Source: Chromatiaceae bacterium
GTDB taxonomy: Bacteria > Pseudomonadota > Gammaproteobacteria > Chromatiales > Chromatiaceae
Direction of reading: 5' to 3'
Length of the DNA: 64,000 nucleotides
Assembly: GCA_024235395.1 (NCBI GenBank)
Contig: JACKMK010000001.1
Span: forward strand, 248,001 to 312,000
Made by a program: the position numbers and the translations under genes
Notes under the pieces: model-generated
Told to the model about the DNA's origin: nothing
What the model saw: only the letters and a program-made list of their open reading frames with translations
The model's database searches: none
In this document: one piece after another, positions 44,264-53,614 of the stretch
Numbering within the stretch: position 1 is the stretch's first letter
Layout of the letters: each line of letters begins with the position of its first letter

Positions 44264-45461
44264 CGTCGAAGACCTCGATGTGCGATTCGACGCAGGGATC
44301 GATGGCATCCACGAGCAGGCGTGCCCGCTGCACCAGCCGGTCGTCCGCCGGCAACGTCTGCAGCCCGAGCGCCAGCGCGCCCTGCGGATGGAAGTTCCAC
44401 TCGGTCGGCGCGAGGATCCGGTAGTCGGCGACCCGGCCATCCTCCAGGCGCAGCCAATGGGCCAGCTGACCGCGCGCGGCCTCGACGCGGGCGATCCCGA
44501 CCCCGCTGACCGCGCCGCCCGATGCGCCGGGTCCGGCGGCGGCCAGCACATCGATCAGGGCGCGGATCTGCGCCAGCGTCTCGGCCAGTTCCACGACCCG
44601 GGCCAGCAGCCGGGTCAGCAGGCCGTTGCCGTATTCGCTGGCGGATTCGGCGACCAGCGGGTTGCCGCGGCGCCGTGCCAGCGCACCGGTCTCGAAGCAG
44701 GCGCCGTCCCACTGCGGCGCAGCGACGAAGGCATCGCCGTCGATCGCCGCGAGGCGCGCCGCCAGCGCAGCGGCTTCGATCTCCGGGAGCGGCTCGACGC
44801 GGCAGCGGCCACGTGCCGCCTCGTCCCCTGTCGCAAATGTGCGCAGCAGCCGCACCGCGATCGCATCGCCGTGCGCCACCCATTGGAGCAACGGCTGCAG
44901 ATCCGTGATCGACCGCCAGCGCGCCAACCAGGCCTGCGCCGGTTCACCGATCGCGACCGCCGCCAGGCCTTCGACCTCGTCGGCCAGGCCGAGCAGCGCG
45001 CTGCGATCCGGTTGCAGTCGACCGCCCCCGGGCAGGAAGGCATCACCGTCCGGGTACAGCGCGCGCTGCCACGCGGTGCGCATGCGTCCGAGCGCGCCGA
45101 GGCCGGCCGCCACCGGGGCCACGCCCAACCCGTCGGACCAGCCGAGCAGGATCCGGAACAGGTGCTCGCGCGCGGTCTCGGCCGCGACCAGCAGCGACCG
45201 GGCGTTCGTGTGCGCTGGATCGGCGGGACTGCCGGACACCGCCTCGACCGCCTGCACCGCGGCGCAGGCCTGCGCGGTCGCACAGACGCTGAACACCATA
45301 GGCAGGGTCGTCATCAGATAATCGACCGGGCGCCCCGCGAACAGGCGGCGCGCGATGTCGGTCGGGCGCGACGAGCGCAGCTCGACCGCGTCGACCCGCC
45401 CGGCGCGCGTCGCGAGGCGCACGCTGATCGCGCCGGCCGGATGCGCGGCGCCCGGCGTCAT
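44256..45461 (-). CDS. hupK: Hydrogenase assembly factor HupK/HoxV
   Basis: 401 residues. It is a degenerate relative of the hydrogenase large subunit: a C-terminal DPCVESHIEV replaces DPCxxCxxH, and VEAARGQLAHWLRLEDGRV and APTEWNFHPQGALALGL are retained from the large-subunit fold, while the N-terminal CxxC is absent (only FSVCATAQACAAVQ remains). HupK/HoxV proteins are thought to hold the Fe(CN)2CO group on its way to the large subunit, mostly under oxygen. It fits with HypX in this locus. It follows the small His-rich gene by 31 bp. Confidence 0.88.
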   Translation of the reverse strand: MTPGAAHPAGAISVRLATRAGRVDAVELRSSRPTDIARRLFAGRPVDYLMTTLPMVFSVCATAQACAAVQAVEAVSGSPADPAHTNARSLLVAAETAREHLFRILLGWSDGLGVAPVAAGLGALGRMRTAWQRALYPDGDAFLPGGGRLQPDRSALLGLADEVEGLAAVAIGEPAQAWLARWRSITDLQPLLQWVAHGDAIAVRLLRTFATGDEAARGRCRVEPLPEIEAAALAARLAAIDGDAFVAAPQWDGACFETGALARRRGNPLVAESASEYGNGLLTRLLARVVELAETLAQIRALIDVLAAAGPGASGGAVSGVGIARVEAARGQLAHWLRLEDGRVADYRILAPTEWNFHPQGALALGLQTLPADDRLVQRARLLVDAIDPCVESHIEVFDDA

Positions 45462-45492
45462 GCGGTCACCCGCGCGCGCGGCGCCGAGGTGA

Positions 45493-45684
45493 TCAACCGC
45501 GCCGCAGTGCCCGCACGACCAACAACGCCACCGCGCCGACCAGCAGGACGCCGAGCAGGTGCTCCAACGACAGGTGTGGATGCAGGTGGGCGATCAAGTG
45601 CGGCCCCTCGTGGGCCGAGACGGCGCCGCTCACCCCGAACAGGCTGCTGGCGATGACCGCATGGGACGCTGGACTGGCTTTCAT
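45493..45684 (-). CDS. 63-residue His-rich membrane protein, first gene after a sigma-54 promoter
   Basis: Start ATG 45684 has an ideal GGGGGAG ribosome site. The protein is a signal peptide (SHAVIASSLFGVSGAVSA), a short periplasmic His-rich stretch (HEGPHLIAHLHPHLSLEHL) and one membrane helix (LGVLLVGAVALLVVRAL) ending RRG. It is the first gene of the unit with hupK, hypA and hoxA. I know no named family. The His cluster and location suggest a role in Ni capture or in the membrane assembly of the hydrogenase, but this is inference. It is shorter than most gene-callers accept. Confidence 0.65.
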   Translation of the reverse strand: MKASPASHAVIASSLFGVSGAVSAHEGPHLIAHLHPHLSLEHLLGVLLVGAVALLVVRALRRG

Positions 45685-45758
45685 GGCGCGAACTCCCCCG
45701 CATCGGCCCACGACCGGGCCCTTTGTCGACAAATGGAATGACCAACCCCGAAACGCTG

Positions 45759-45774
45759 AGCAATGCCTGTGCCA
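45759..45774 (-). promoter_or_regulatory. Sigma-54-type promoter of the small ORF-hupK-hypA-hoxA unit
   Basis: The minus strand reads TGGCACAGGCATTGCT, matching the consensus TGGCAC-N5-TTGCW fully, with the required 10-base gap between GG and GC. The start site would be near 45748, about 64 bases before the small gene. It lies in the gap behind the hypF stop. Confidence 0.75.
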
Positions 45775-45878
45775 TACCGCGGCAATCCCTTTCAGGACCG
45801 GTACTTGGCGCGTAAGCGGCGGCCTCCGTGCCGGCCAGACTGGACATTGACGTTGCGATATCGCATAGGGCTGGAAAG

Positions 45879-48227
45879 TTAGTTTGCATTCGGCCGCGCC
45901 GCAAGCCCCTGCGCCGCGGCGATCACCGCCTGTCCGAGGGCGAGGCCGCCGTCGTTGGCCGGGACCTGCCGGTGGGCCAGCACCGTGAGCCGGTGACCAT
46001 GCAGGCGTTCGACCAGGCCCTCGAACAGGGTCCGGTTCTGCATCACCCCGCCGGACAGCGCGACACGGTCCGTGCCCTGGGTCGTCGCGAGGCGGGCGGC
46101 CAGGCCCGCGACCGCATCGGCGAGACCGGCCTGGAAGCGTCCGGCGATGCGGGCGCGCGCGACACCCGCGTCCAGGTCGTCGAGGAGCGCCCGCCACATC
46201 GGGGCCGGGTCCAGCAGTAGCGGTTCGGCGTCGCCGGCCTCGACCAGCGCGAACAGGTATCCGGCCTCGCCGGCGACCGCCAGCGCCTCGAGTTCGATCG
46301 CCGCCTGCCCCTCGTAGCCGACCCCGGCGCGTGATACGTCCAGGGCACCGGCGACCGCGTCGAACAGCCGGCCACAGGAACTGCTCGCCGGCGCGTTCAG
46401 GCGCCGCGCGAGCATCGTCGCCAGCACCTCCAGTGGCTGGCCGTGCAGCCACGCGGCGAGTTCGCTGTCGGCGTAGCGGTCGAGAAAGCGCTCCCAGCCG
46501 ACGTGCACCGCCAGGTGGGCGTAGGTGTTGCGCCAGGGCTCCAGCATCGCCTTGGCACCCCCTGGCAGCGGGGCCGGCTTGAGGTGTGCCAGGCGCCGGT
46601 AGCCACGGTAGTCGGCGAGCAGGAACTCACCGCCCCACAGGCTGCCGTCGTCGCCGAACCCCAGGCCGTCCAGCGCGACACCGATCACCGGCCCGCTATC
46701 CAGCGGCTGCCCGTTGTCGGCCAGCACGCTCGCGATATGCGCGAAGTGATGCTGTACACCGACCAGCTCGAGGCCCTCGTGGCGTGCCAGCGCCTGGCCG
46801 AAGCGGGTCGAGCGATAGTCCGGGTGCAGGTCGACCGCGACCCGCTGCGGCCGGTGTTCGAACAGTGCGCGGTACAGCGTGACCGCGTGCTCGAACGCGT
46901 CCGCGGTGCGCCCGTCCTCGAGGTCGCCGAGGTGCTGCGACAGCGTCGCCTGACCGTGCTGCAGCAGGCAGATCGTGTTCTTCAACTCGCCACCGAGGGC
47001 GAGTACCGGCGGCGCACGCTCGAATCCCGGCGGCAGCACGATCGGCGTCGGGGCGTAGCCGCGCGCACGCCGCAACAGCCGCGGCCGACCGGCCATCACG
47101 CGGACCACCGAGTCGTCGACGCGGTTGACGATCTCGCGATCGTGCAGCAGGTACAGGTCGGCGAGATCGCGCAGGCGCTGCGCCGCGTCAGCATTACTGA
47201 TGCATTGCGGCTCCTCGCTGACGTTGCCGCTGGTCATCACCAGCGGGCGGTCCCAGTCGGCGAGCAGCAGCAGGTGCAGCGGGCTGTACGGCAGCATGAA
47301 GCCGAGCGTCGTCTGTCCCGGCGCGACATCGGCCGCGACCGCCTGCGGTCCGTCGGCCTCGAGCAGCACCACCGGTGCCGCCGGCGACGCCAGCAGGGCC
47401 GCCTGCTGATCGTCGACCGCGGCGTAACGGCGGATCACCGCGAGATCGCGCGCCATCAGTGCGAACGGCTTGCGGTGGCGGCGTTTGCGCCGGCGCAGCT
47501 CGGCCACCGCGGCGTCGCTGCCGGCGTCGCACGCCAGGTGAAAGCCGCCGATCCCCTTCAGCGCGACGATCCGCCCGGCACGCAGCAGGCGGCTGGCGGT
47601 CGCCAATGCGTCCTCGCCCGCCTCCACCACGGGGTCGCCCGCGGCATCCTCCAACCAGACGCGTGGACCGCACACCGGGCAGGCGTTCGGTTGTGCATGG
47701 AAACGGCGATCGGCCGGGTCGTCGTACTCCGCCTGGCAGGCCGGGCACATCGTGAATGCCGCCATGCTGGTATGCGCGCGGTCGTAGGGTATGCGCTGCA
47801 CGATCGAGAGCCGCGGTCCGCAGTGGGTGCAGTTGATGAACGGGTAGCGGAAGCGTCGGTCACCCGGATCGAACAGCTCGCCGCGGCAGGCGGCGCAGGT
47901 CGCCGCATCGGCGACCACGCCGGTACGCACCGCACCCCGGTCACTGGCCGTGATATGGAACCCTTCGCCGAGCAGCGACGCGTCCACCGCCACCCGCTCC
48001 ACGGTATCGATGCGCGCCAACGGCGGGCATTCGGAACGCAACCGGCTGCAGAAGCGTTCGATGTCCTGCGCAGCGCCGGCGACCCGGACCAGCACCCCGT
48101 CACCGTCGTTGCGCACGTCACCGTGCAGGCCGCAATCGCGGGCGATGCGCCAGACGGTCGGGCGAAAGCCGACCCCCTGGACCAGGCCGCGGACGCGAAT
48201 CTCCTCGCCGTTCAATGGACGGTGCAC
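45879..48227 (-). CDS. hypF: Carbamoyltransferase HypF
   Basis: 782 residues. Domains in order: acylphosphatase (RVRGLVQGVGFRPTVWRIA, about 8-95), two zinc-finger units (CAACRGEL..., INCTHCGPR; CPACQAEY..., NACPVCGPR), a YrdC-like ATP/carbamoyl domain (about 195-390, ALKGIGGFHLACDA and SGNVSEEP) and a Kae1-like C-terminal domain (ALGGELKNTICLL, HPDYRST, VQHHFAHIASVLA, GVALDGLGFGDDGSLWGGEF). It carbamoylates the C-terminal Cys of HypE to make CN ligands. Its start overlaps the hoxC stop by 16 bp, so it belongs to the hoxJBC unit. Confidence 0.95.
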   Translation of the reverse strand: MHRPLNGEEIRVRGLVQGVGFRPTVWRIARDCGLHGDVRNDGDGVLVRVAGAAQDIERFCSRLRSECPPLARIDTVERVAVDASLLGEGFHITASDRGAVRTGVVADAATCAACRGELFDPGDRRFRYPFINCTHCGPRLSIVQRIPYDRAHTSMAAFTMCPACQAEYDDPADRRFHAQPNACPVCGPRVWLEDAAGDPVVEAGEDALATASRLLRAGRIVALKGIGGFHLACDAGSDAAVAELRRRKRRHRKPFALMARDLAVIRRYAAVDDQQAALLASPAAPVVLLEADGPQAVAADVAPGQTTLGFMLPYSPLHLLLLADWDRPLVMTSGNVSEEPQCISNADAAQRLRDLADLYLLHDREIVNRVDDSVVRVMAGRPRLLRRARGYAPTPIVLPPGFERAPPVLALGGELKNTICLLQHGQATLSQHLGDLEDGRTADAFEHAVTLYRALFEHRPQRVAVDLHPDYRSTRFGQALARHEGLELVGVQHHFAHIASVLADNGQPLDSGPVIGVALDGLGFGDDGSLWGGEFLLADYRGYRRLAHLKPAPLPGGAKAMLEPWRNTYAHLAVHVGWERFLDRYADSELAAWLHGQPLEVLATMLARRLNAPASSSCGRLFDAVAGALDVSRAGVGYEGQAAIELEALAVAGEAGYLFALVEAGDAEPLLLDPAPMWRALLDDLDAGVARARIAGRFQAGLADAVAGLAARLATTQGTDRVALSGGVMQNRTLFEGLVERLHGHRLTVLAHRQVPANDGGLALGQAVIAAAQGLAARPNAN

Positions 48228-49669
48228 ACCATGCAGGGATCGAACGAGCGCACGATGTGCTCGGCCGCCAGCGGCGTGCGTTCGCCGGCGCGCAGCGGCG
48301 TCCCCTGCAGGGCCAGCTCCAGCGCCCCCGGTGTACCGTCGGCATCGCGCGGTGAGAAGTTCCAGGTGGTCGGCGCGACGATCTGGTAGTTGTGGATGCG
48401 GCCGCCGCGGATGGACAGCCAGTGACCGAGGCTGCCGCGCGCGGCCTCGACCAGGCCGACGCCCTCGGCCTCGTCGGGCAGCGCCGCGACGTTGCAGAAG
48501 GGTTCACCCGGTCGCAAAGCAGCGACCCATTCCTGCATCATCAGCACTACGCGGGCAATCTCGAGCAGACGCGCGACCACCCGGTTGCGCACGTTGCCGC
48601 CGGAGCCCGCGACCAGCGTGCGGGCAAGCGGATGCCCGTCGACGACCTGGCGCGCCAGTGCGCCGACCTCGACCACCTGTCCGTCCAGGCGCGGCGCCTT
48701 GCACCAGCTGTAGGCGCCCGCCTTGTCGGGTGCCGGCAGCGTGACACCGCGGCTCGGGTGACGGGCGTCGTCACCCTGCATCCACGAGGATGCGAGGTCC
48801 TCGCTGATCGCGGCCGTGTCCAGCGCCTGCGGTCCACCGTCCCAGACGCCGGCGGCGAACAGGCGCCGCCCCGCGCTCGGGTAGCTGCCGTAACTCATGA
48901 AGCGGTCGCCGGCACGGCCGAGCTGTTCCAGGTCAAGCGCATCGGCGACCGTCAGGAAGGCGCGCAGGTCGCTGCTGAACGGCGCCGCCGCGGCGGCCCA
49001 GGCACCAAGAGCATCGCCGCTGTCGAGCGCCACGACGGTCTCCAGCGAATCGCCGAACGTGACCTGCTCGAGGAAGCGTCGAAAGCCGCCGAGTTGCAGC
49101 GCCAGACGCTGGCGCTCCTGCGGCGCCACCGACCGCGTACTGCCGCCCGGCTGCAGGCCGAGGGTATGCGGCCACTTGCCGGCCAGCAGGCCCATCAGGT
49201 GCAGCAGGCCGGCACGTGCCGCCAGGACCTCGCGCGCGGCGGTACCGGTCAACGCGCGGAAACGCTGCGCGACCGGCGCGTACCACGGCTCCGCGGCATA
49301 GGCCTCGCGCGCGAAATCGGGCATGAAGAACAGGTAGAAGTGGCTGAAGTGGTCGGCGACGTTCTCGGCCGCCAGCACGAGGTTGGTCGCCAGCTCGCCG
49401 TTGCGCGGCATCGCCAGGCGCTGGGCATCGGCCAGCGCGTAGGCCGCGGCCATCGACTGCGACACCGAGCAGATCCCGCAGATCCGCGGCGCGATCACCA
49501 GTGTGTCGCGCGGGTCCTTGCCGACCAGGATCTGTTCGAACCCGCGGTACAGGGGCGAATTGACGTAGGCGGCCGCGACCCGACCGTCGGCGATGTGCAG
49601 GCTGACCTCGAGATCCCCCTCGACCCGGTTGAACGGGCCGACCAGCACGCGTCGCTCGCCGTCGCTCAT
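48212..49669 (-). CDS. hoxC: Regulatory hydrogenase large subunit HoxC/HupV
   Basis: 485 residues from ATG 49669, overlapping the hoxB stop (ATGA); the frame is open to 50458 but that is hoxB out of frame. NiFe ligands are RICGICSVS and DPCMVCTVH. The protein ends right after that His, with no C-terminal extension, so no endopeptidase is needed; this is typical of H2-sensing group 2b enzymes. It is cytoplasmic and pairs with HoxB to detect H2 and signal to HoxJ. Confidence 0.94.
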   Translation of the reverse strand: MSDGERRVLVGPFNRVEGDLEVSLHIADGRVAAAYVNSPLYRGFEQILVGKDPRDTLVIAPRICGICSVSQSMAAAYALADAQRLAMPRNGELATNLVLAAENVADHFSHFYLFFMPDFAREAYAAEPWYAPVAQRFRALTGTAAREVLAARAGLLHLMGLLAGKWPHTLGLQPGGSTRSVAPQERQRLALQLGGFRRFLEQVTFGDSLETVVALDSGDALGAWAAAAAPFSSDLRAFLTVADALDLEQLGRAGDRFMSYGSYPSAGRRLFAAGVWDGGPQALDTAAISEDLASSWMQGDDARHPSRGVTLPAPDKAGAYSWCKAPRLDGQVVEVGALARQVVDGHPLARTLVAGSGGNVRNRVVARLLEIARVVLMMQEWVAALRPGEPFCNVAALPDEAEGVGLVEAARGSLGHWLSIRGGRIHNYQIVAPTTWNFSPRDADGTPGALELALQGTPLRAGERTPLAAEHIVRSFDPCMVCTVH

Positions 49670-50676
49670 CGGTACTTGGTGCTCTTTACCTTCGGTGCGA
49701 TGCGCGCATGATCCGAGACGGCGTTGGTCTTCAGGCGCTCGGGCGTCGCCGCCTTCGACAGCGACGACAGCGCGACGAACCAGGCCTTGGGCATGTCGGT
49801 CGGCAGTCCGACCGGGATCCCGGCGACCGAGGGGGTCACGCTGAACGGGTGGCCAGGCTCCTCGAACTCCGGCGCCGTGCAGTTGATGCACGCGTAGCCG
49901 CCACGGATGCACGAACCCTCGCCGTTCCACAGCCGGATGTTGCAGTCGGCATGCGCCTGGGTGCCCAGGCAGCCCAGGTGTTCCATCAGGCAGCCGAGCT
50001 GCGACGGCGCCCGCGCGCTGGCCTTGTACTCGTAGTATTCGTTGCGCGGACAACCATGATGTACCAGCTGGTCGGCGTAGGCGCGCGGCCGCTGCAGCGC
50101 ATCCAGGTCGGCCGCGGCGAGATCCCCGGCGGCGATCGCCAGCAGCGTCTCCAGCACCCAGTTCGGATGCGTCGGACAACCGGCCACGTTGATCACCGGC
50201 AGCCCGGCCGCCGAGCGGTAGGCGTCGTCCAGCAGGCCGCCCGGATGACTGCCGTCGAACTGCAGGCCGCAGGCATCGGTCGGATTCGGGCCGGCGGCCG
50301 TCACGCCACCGAAAGCGGCGCAGGAGCCGACCGCCAGCGTATAGCGGCTGCGGGCGGCGATCGCGCGCACCCAGTCGATCATCGGCCGTCCGGTCCCGGC
50401 GAGCACATGGAAGCGCCCGCTGCCGAAGGGTCCGCGCAGCAGTGCACCCTCGACGCACAGCACGTCCACGCCGATCTCGCCATCGACCACGGCCTGCAGC
50501 AGGTGGATCAGCTCGTCACCGCCGGTCTCGCTGAGCGAGGGATGCCACAGCAGGCGGATCCCGCCGAGTTCCAGGGTAGCGAGCAGGTCCGGCGACTCGG
50601 CACACAGCAGCGACATGCTGCAGCCGCCGCAACCGCCGGACTGCAACCACAACACGTCGAGCGTCGCCGCCGTCAT
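49666..50676 (-). CDS. hoxB: Regulatory hydrogenase small subunit HoxB/HupU
   Basis: 336 residues with no Tat signal or membrane anchor, as expected for the H2 sensor. Cluster motifs: SGGCGGCSMSLL, VGSCAAFGG, VAGCPTHPN, HHGCPRNEYYEYKAS, MEHLGCLGTQAHADCN and GSCIRGGYACINCTAPEF. In contrast to HybO, the first CxxC (GCGGC) is intact. It overlaps hoxJ and hoxC by 4 bp each. It passes the H2 signal from HoxC to the kinase HoxJ. Confidence 0.94.
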   Translation of the reverse strand: MTAATLDVLWLQSGGCGGCSMSLLCAESPDLLATLELGGIRLLWHPSLSETGGDELIHLLQAVVDGEIGVDVLCVEGALLRGPFGSGRFHVLAGTGRPMIDWVRAIAARSRYTLAVGSCAAFGGVTAAGPNPTDACGLQFDGSHPGGLLDDAYRSAAGLPVINVAGCPTHPNWVLETLLAIAAGDLAAADLDALQRPRAYADQLVHHGCPRNEYYEYKASARAPSQLGCLMEHLGCLGTQAHADCNIRLWNGEGSCIRGGYACINCTAPEFEEPGHPFSVTPSVAGIPVGLPTDMPKAWFVALSSLSKAATPERLKTNAVSDHARIAPKVKSTKYR

Positions 50677-52043
50677 CCCGCGTCTTCCAGCGGCAGCGAC
50701 AGCGTGAACAGGGCGCCGCCATCGGGGTGGTTCTCGGCAACCAGTCCGCCACCGTGCTCGACGGCGATGCTGTAGCTGATCGACAGCCCGAGACCGGTGC
50801 CCTGCCCGACCGGCTTGGTGGTGAAGAACGGGTCGAACACCTTGAGCAGGTCTTCATCGGCAATGCCGTGACCGGTGTCGCGGACCTGCACCAGGACCTC
50901 GTCGTCGCTTGTCGCCACCCGTACCTCGATGCGTGGCGATGCGGCGTCGCGCAGCGCGTCGACCGCGTTCTGCACCAGGTTCATCAGGACCTGCTGCAAC
51001 TGCCCGGGATGCCCGCTCACCATCAGCGACGGCGGCGCCTCGATGTCCAGTCGCAGGTCCTGGCGTGCGCCCTTGGTGACCCAGTGAACCGCGGTCCCGA
51101 CCACGTGCACCAGGTCGAAGCGCGTCCGCTCCCCGCTCTGACCGGACGAGAAGCGACGCAGATCCTGCACCAGGTCGCGCACCCGTTCGGCTCCCTGCAG
51201 CGTGCCGTCCAGCAGGGGTCCGATATCGTCGAGGATCTTCGGCACGCGCAGTTCGTCGCGCAGCTGCCGCAGCTCGTCCGGCAGGTCCGCGGCATCCACC
51301 GCGGCCAGGTAACGCACCATGCGCTCGCGGTAGCGAGCCAGCGCATGCACATTGCCGTAGACGAAGCTGATCGGGTTGTTGAGTTCGTGGGCGACCCCGG
51401 CGACGAGGCGCCCCAGTGAAGCCATCTTCTCGGCCTTGATCAGCTGTTGTTGCGCCTGCTGCAGCTCCAGGTGCGCCACGTGCAGCGCCTCGTAGGCACG
51501 CCGCAGCTCGCCGACCGGCCTGCCGATCAGGACCATGCCCACGCGCCGCCCCCGCTGGTCGTAGCGACAGGTACAGTTCATCGCCAACGGGATCTTCTGG
51601 CCCTTGCCGCACAGCGTGACCTCGCACTCCCCGACGACGCCGGCGCGGATGCGCTCGACCATGTGCTCGGCGAGCGGCTGACAGTCGCTGCTGAACAGGG
51701 TCTGGAAAGGCCGCCCCTTGAGGGTCGCCTCGGCCTCGCCGGTCAACGCCTCCATCGCCTTGTTGACCTGCAGCACGTTGCCCTTGGCATCGCATACGAT
51801 CAGCACGTCGGTCATCGACGACAGCACGCTGGCGATGAATTGCTGCGCGGCCTCCAGCGAGCTGTTCTTCTCTTCCAGCTCGACCTGGTAACGCACGAGG
51901 TCCGCATAGGTCTCGTCCATCTTGCGGATCACCTCGATCCACGCCGCGTCCTGCGAGGCGCGCAGCGCAGTGCCCGGATCGGACGATCCGTCCTGCGTCC
52001 GACTCGACGCTGTCGAGATCGGTGCGAGCCTGTCTTCGCTCAT
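50673..52043 (-). CDS. hoxJ: H2-sensing histidine kinase HoxJ/HupT
   Basis: 456 residues, no membrane segment. A coiled region (about 35-70) leads to a PAS domain (about 68-190: SSMTDVLIVCDAKGNVLQVN), then HisKA with phospho-His in LVAGVAHELNNPISF, and HATPase_c with NLVQNAVDALRD, VRDTGHGIADEDL and GTGLGLSISYSI. In Ralstonia and Rhodobacter this soluble kinase forms a complex with the H2 sensor and controls the phosphorylation of HoxA/HupR. It is the first gene of hoxJ-hoxB-hoxC-hypF; no sigma-54 promoter was found upstream, so expression may be constitutive. Confidence 0.93.
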   Translation of the reverse strand: MSEDRLAPISTASSRTQDGSSDPGTALRASQDAAWIEVIRKMDETYADLVRYQVELEEKNSSLEAAQQFIASVLSSMTDVLIVCDAKGNVLQVNKAMEALTGEAEATLKGRPFQTLFSSDCQPLAEHMVERIRAGVVGECEVTLCGKGQKIPLAMNCTCRYDQRGRRVGMVLIGRPVGELRRAYEALHVAHLELQQAQQQLIKAEKMASLGRLVAGVAHELNNPISFVYGNVHALARYRERMVRYLAAVDAADLPDELRQLRDELRVPKILDDIGPLLDGTLQGAERVRDLVQDLRRFSSGQSGERTRFDLVHVVGTAVHWVTKGARQDLRLDIEAPPSLMVSGHPGQLQQVLMNLVQNAVDALRDAASPRIEVRVATSDDEVLVQVRDTGHGIADEDLLKVFDPFFTTKPVGQGTGLGLSISYSIAVEHGGGLVAENHPDGGALFTLSLPLEDAG

Positions 52044-52305
52044 CCCGCTGCGCCCCGGGTGGCTGATACCGGTACAACTATAGGGGTGTTCGATTGATTA
52101 TGCGCGAATCACATCGGCGAACGGGATTCTGCAGATCGAGTTGCAGAGCCGTCCGGCGTGCGCTCTGCAGATGATTGGACAGGAATCCGGACGCATCCGC
52201 ACGCGCGGCATGGCACGCGTGGACGGGTAGACCGGGAGTCCGGGCCCGAAGACCCGGCGAACAACCGCGACGACGGCGGCCATCCGGGCCGCCGTCGCGC
52301 ACGCA

Positions 52306-52695
52306 TCAGGACGCGTCGACTGCCCCGGCCGAATCATTGCCGGCAATCGTGCTCCAGCCGCTGGTCGGGAAGCGCTCGTAGTAGGCGCGATAGGCGGTCG
52401 CTTCGGGGCTGCCGCGCTGCACCTCATACAGGCTGATGCGAGTCGGGCCGCTCGCGACGATGTCGCCGACGAACCGGTTCGGCGCGATGCCGTCGACGTC
52501 GGATGCAAGCATCAGCGCGCTCAGCGACGAGGCCGTACCGGATTCGACGACCGGCTCGAACCTCAGGTGCGCGGTATCGGCGCCGGGTACGTACTCGCTC
52601 GATCCGAACTGGCGCTGGAAATCGAACGGTTGGGCGATCGCACTGCCGGTGGCGATTGCGAGCAGACTGGCGATGAGGGTACGTTTCATGATCAT
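52306..52695 (-). CDS. Small exported hypothetical protein
   Basis: 129 residues from ATG 52695, or 127 from ATG 52689; AGGAG lies 3 or 9 bases before these, so the second may be used. The signal peptide (KRTLIASLLAIATGSAIAQ) precedes a mature chain of about 105 residues that reads DFQRQFGSSEYVPG, LMLASDVDGIAPN and ATAYRAYYERFP. No Cys and no domain that I recognise. The longer frame to 53040 was rejected because it overlaps the divergent promoter region and is compositionally odd. Monocistronic. Confidence 0.6.
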   Translation of the reverse strand: MIMKRTLIASLLAIATGSAIAQPFDFQRQFGSSEYVPGADTAHLRFEPVVESGTASSLSALMLASDVDGIAPNRFVGDIVASGPTRISLYEVQRGSPEATAYRAYYERFPTSGWSTIAGNDSAGAVDAS

Positions 52696-52981
52696 TGTCT
52701 CCTGGGTTTCGTTTGCAACGGCAGATGTCCGTCTTGCCTCAGGAGACCCGGGGCAGCGGCATTTTTTTTCACACGCCTCAACGCCTGTCGACCCACTACC
52801 GGCGTTCATGCAGAACCCTGTGGCCACGAAAACGCGAACCGCGACGCAAAATCGGGCTTTGCAGGTATCGCGGTTGGGCGCGCCTGTTGATCGCTCCAGG
52901 CAGCACTCGCAGAATCGATCGGGTACCGATGAATGCAACAGGCCCCACCGGGGCCATGACACTGCGCGGAGGATGGCCAAG

Positions 52982-53575
52982 ATGGTGAACAGGCAGATCG
53001 TTTTCGCCGGCGTCGCGGGCCTGGCCATGGTCGCGGTCACGGCGTCGGCCGCAGACTGGACACTGATGCCCGAAGAGTCACACGTGGTCTACACCACGAC
53101 CAAGGTGTTCCCGGAGAACAAGTCGAGCGCTGCGGAGAACAACCGCTTCACCTCGCTGACCGGCAGCGTCAGCGACGCTGGCGAGGCCGAGGTGAGGATC
53201 GCATTGGCCAGCGTCGCGACCAATGTACCGATCCGCGACGAGCGCATGCGCACCATCGTGTTCGACACCGAAAAGTTTCCGGAGGCGACCGTGCAGGCGC
53301 AGGTGCCCCCGGTCGTCTTGTCCAAGGAAGGCACCCACCAGATCGATCTCAGCATGACGCTGGCGCTCAGGGACGCGACGAAACAGCTCACGGTACCGGT
53401 GGTCGTGTACAACGAGCGGGGCCGCGCCGTGGTCACTGCTTTACAGCCGGTGTTGATCTCGGCCGGTGATTTCGGCCTCGACACGGGGGTCGCGGAACTC
53501 ACGAAGATTGCCGGCCTCGGGTACATCCCGGCGACCGTGCCGGTGTGGTTCCATCTGGTGTTCCGCCGTGACTGA
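52982..53575 (+). CDS. YceI-family lipid-binding-like periplasmic protein
   Basis: 197 residues from ATG 52982, nine bases after GGAGG; an in-frame ATG at 52973 directly abuts that site. A signal peptide (IVFAGVAGLAMVAVTASA) precedes the lipocalin-like YceI fold: WTLMPEESHVVYTTTK, FTSLTGSVSD, AEVRIALASVATNVPIRDERM, FDTEKFPEATVQAQ, and a late DFGLDTGVAELTKIAG. YceI proteins bind isoprenoids or polyprenyl-like lipids; some are induced by stress. No partner cytochrome b561 gene is next to it. Confidence 0.88.
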   Translation: MVNRQIVFAGVAGLAMVAVTASAADWTLMPEESHVVYTTTKVFPENKSSAAENNRFTSLTGSVSDAGEAEVRIALASVATNVPIRDERMRTIVFDTEKFPEATVQAQVPPVVLSKEGTHQIDLSMTLALRDATKQLTVPVVVYNERGRAVVTALQPVLISAGDFGLDTGVAELTKIAGLGYIPATVPVWFHLVFRRD

Positions 53576-53614
53576 CGACGCCTGATGCGGTCGCGCGGCG
53601 TGCCCGAAGCGGGA

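Noticed and set aside
46443..48389. 648-codon plus-strand frame over hypF
   Set aside because: HypF domains are complete on the minus strand; the antisense frame has no motifs.
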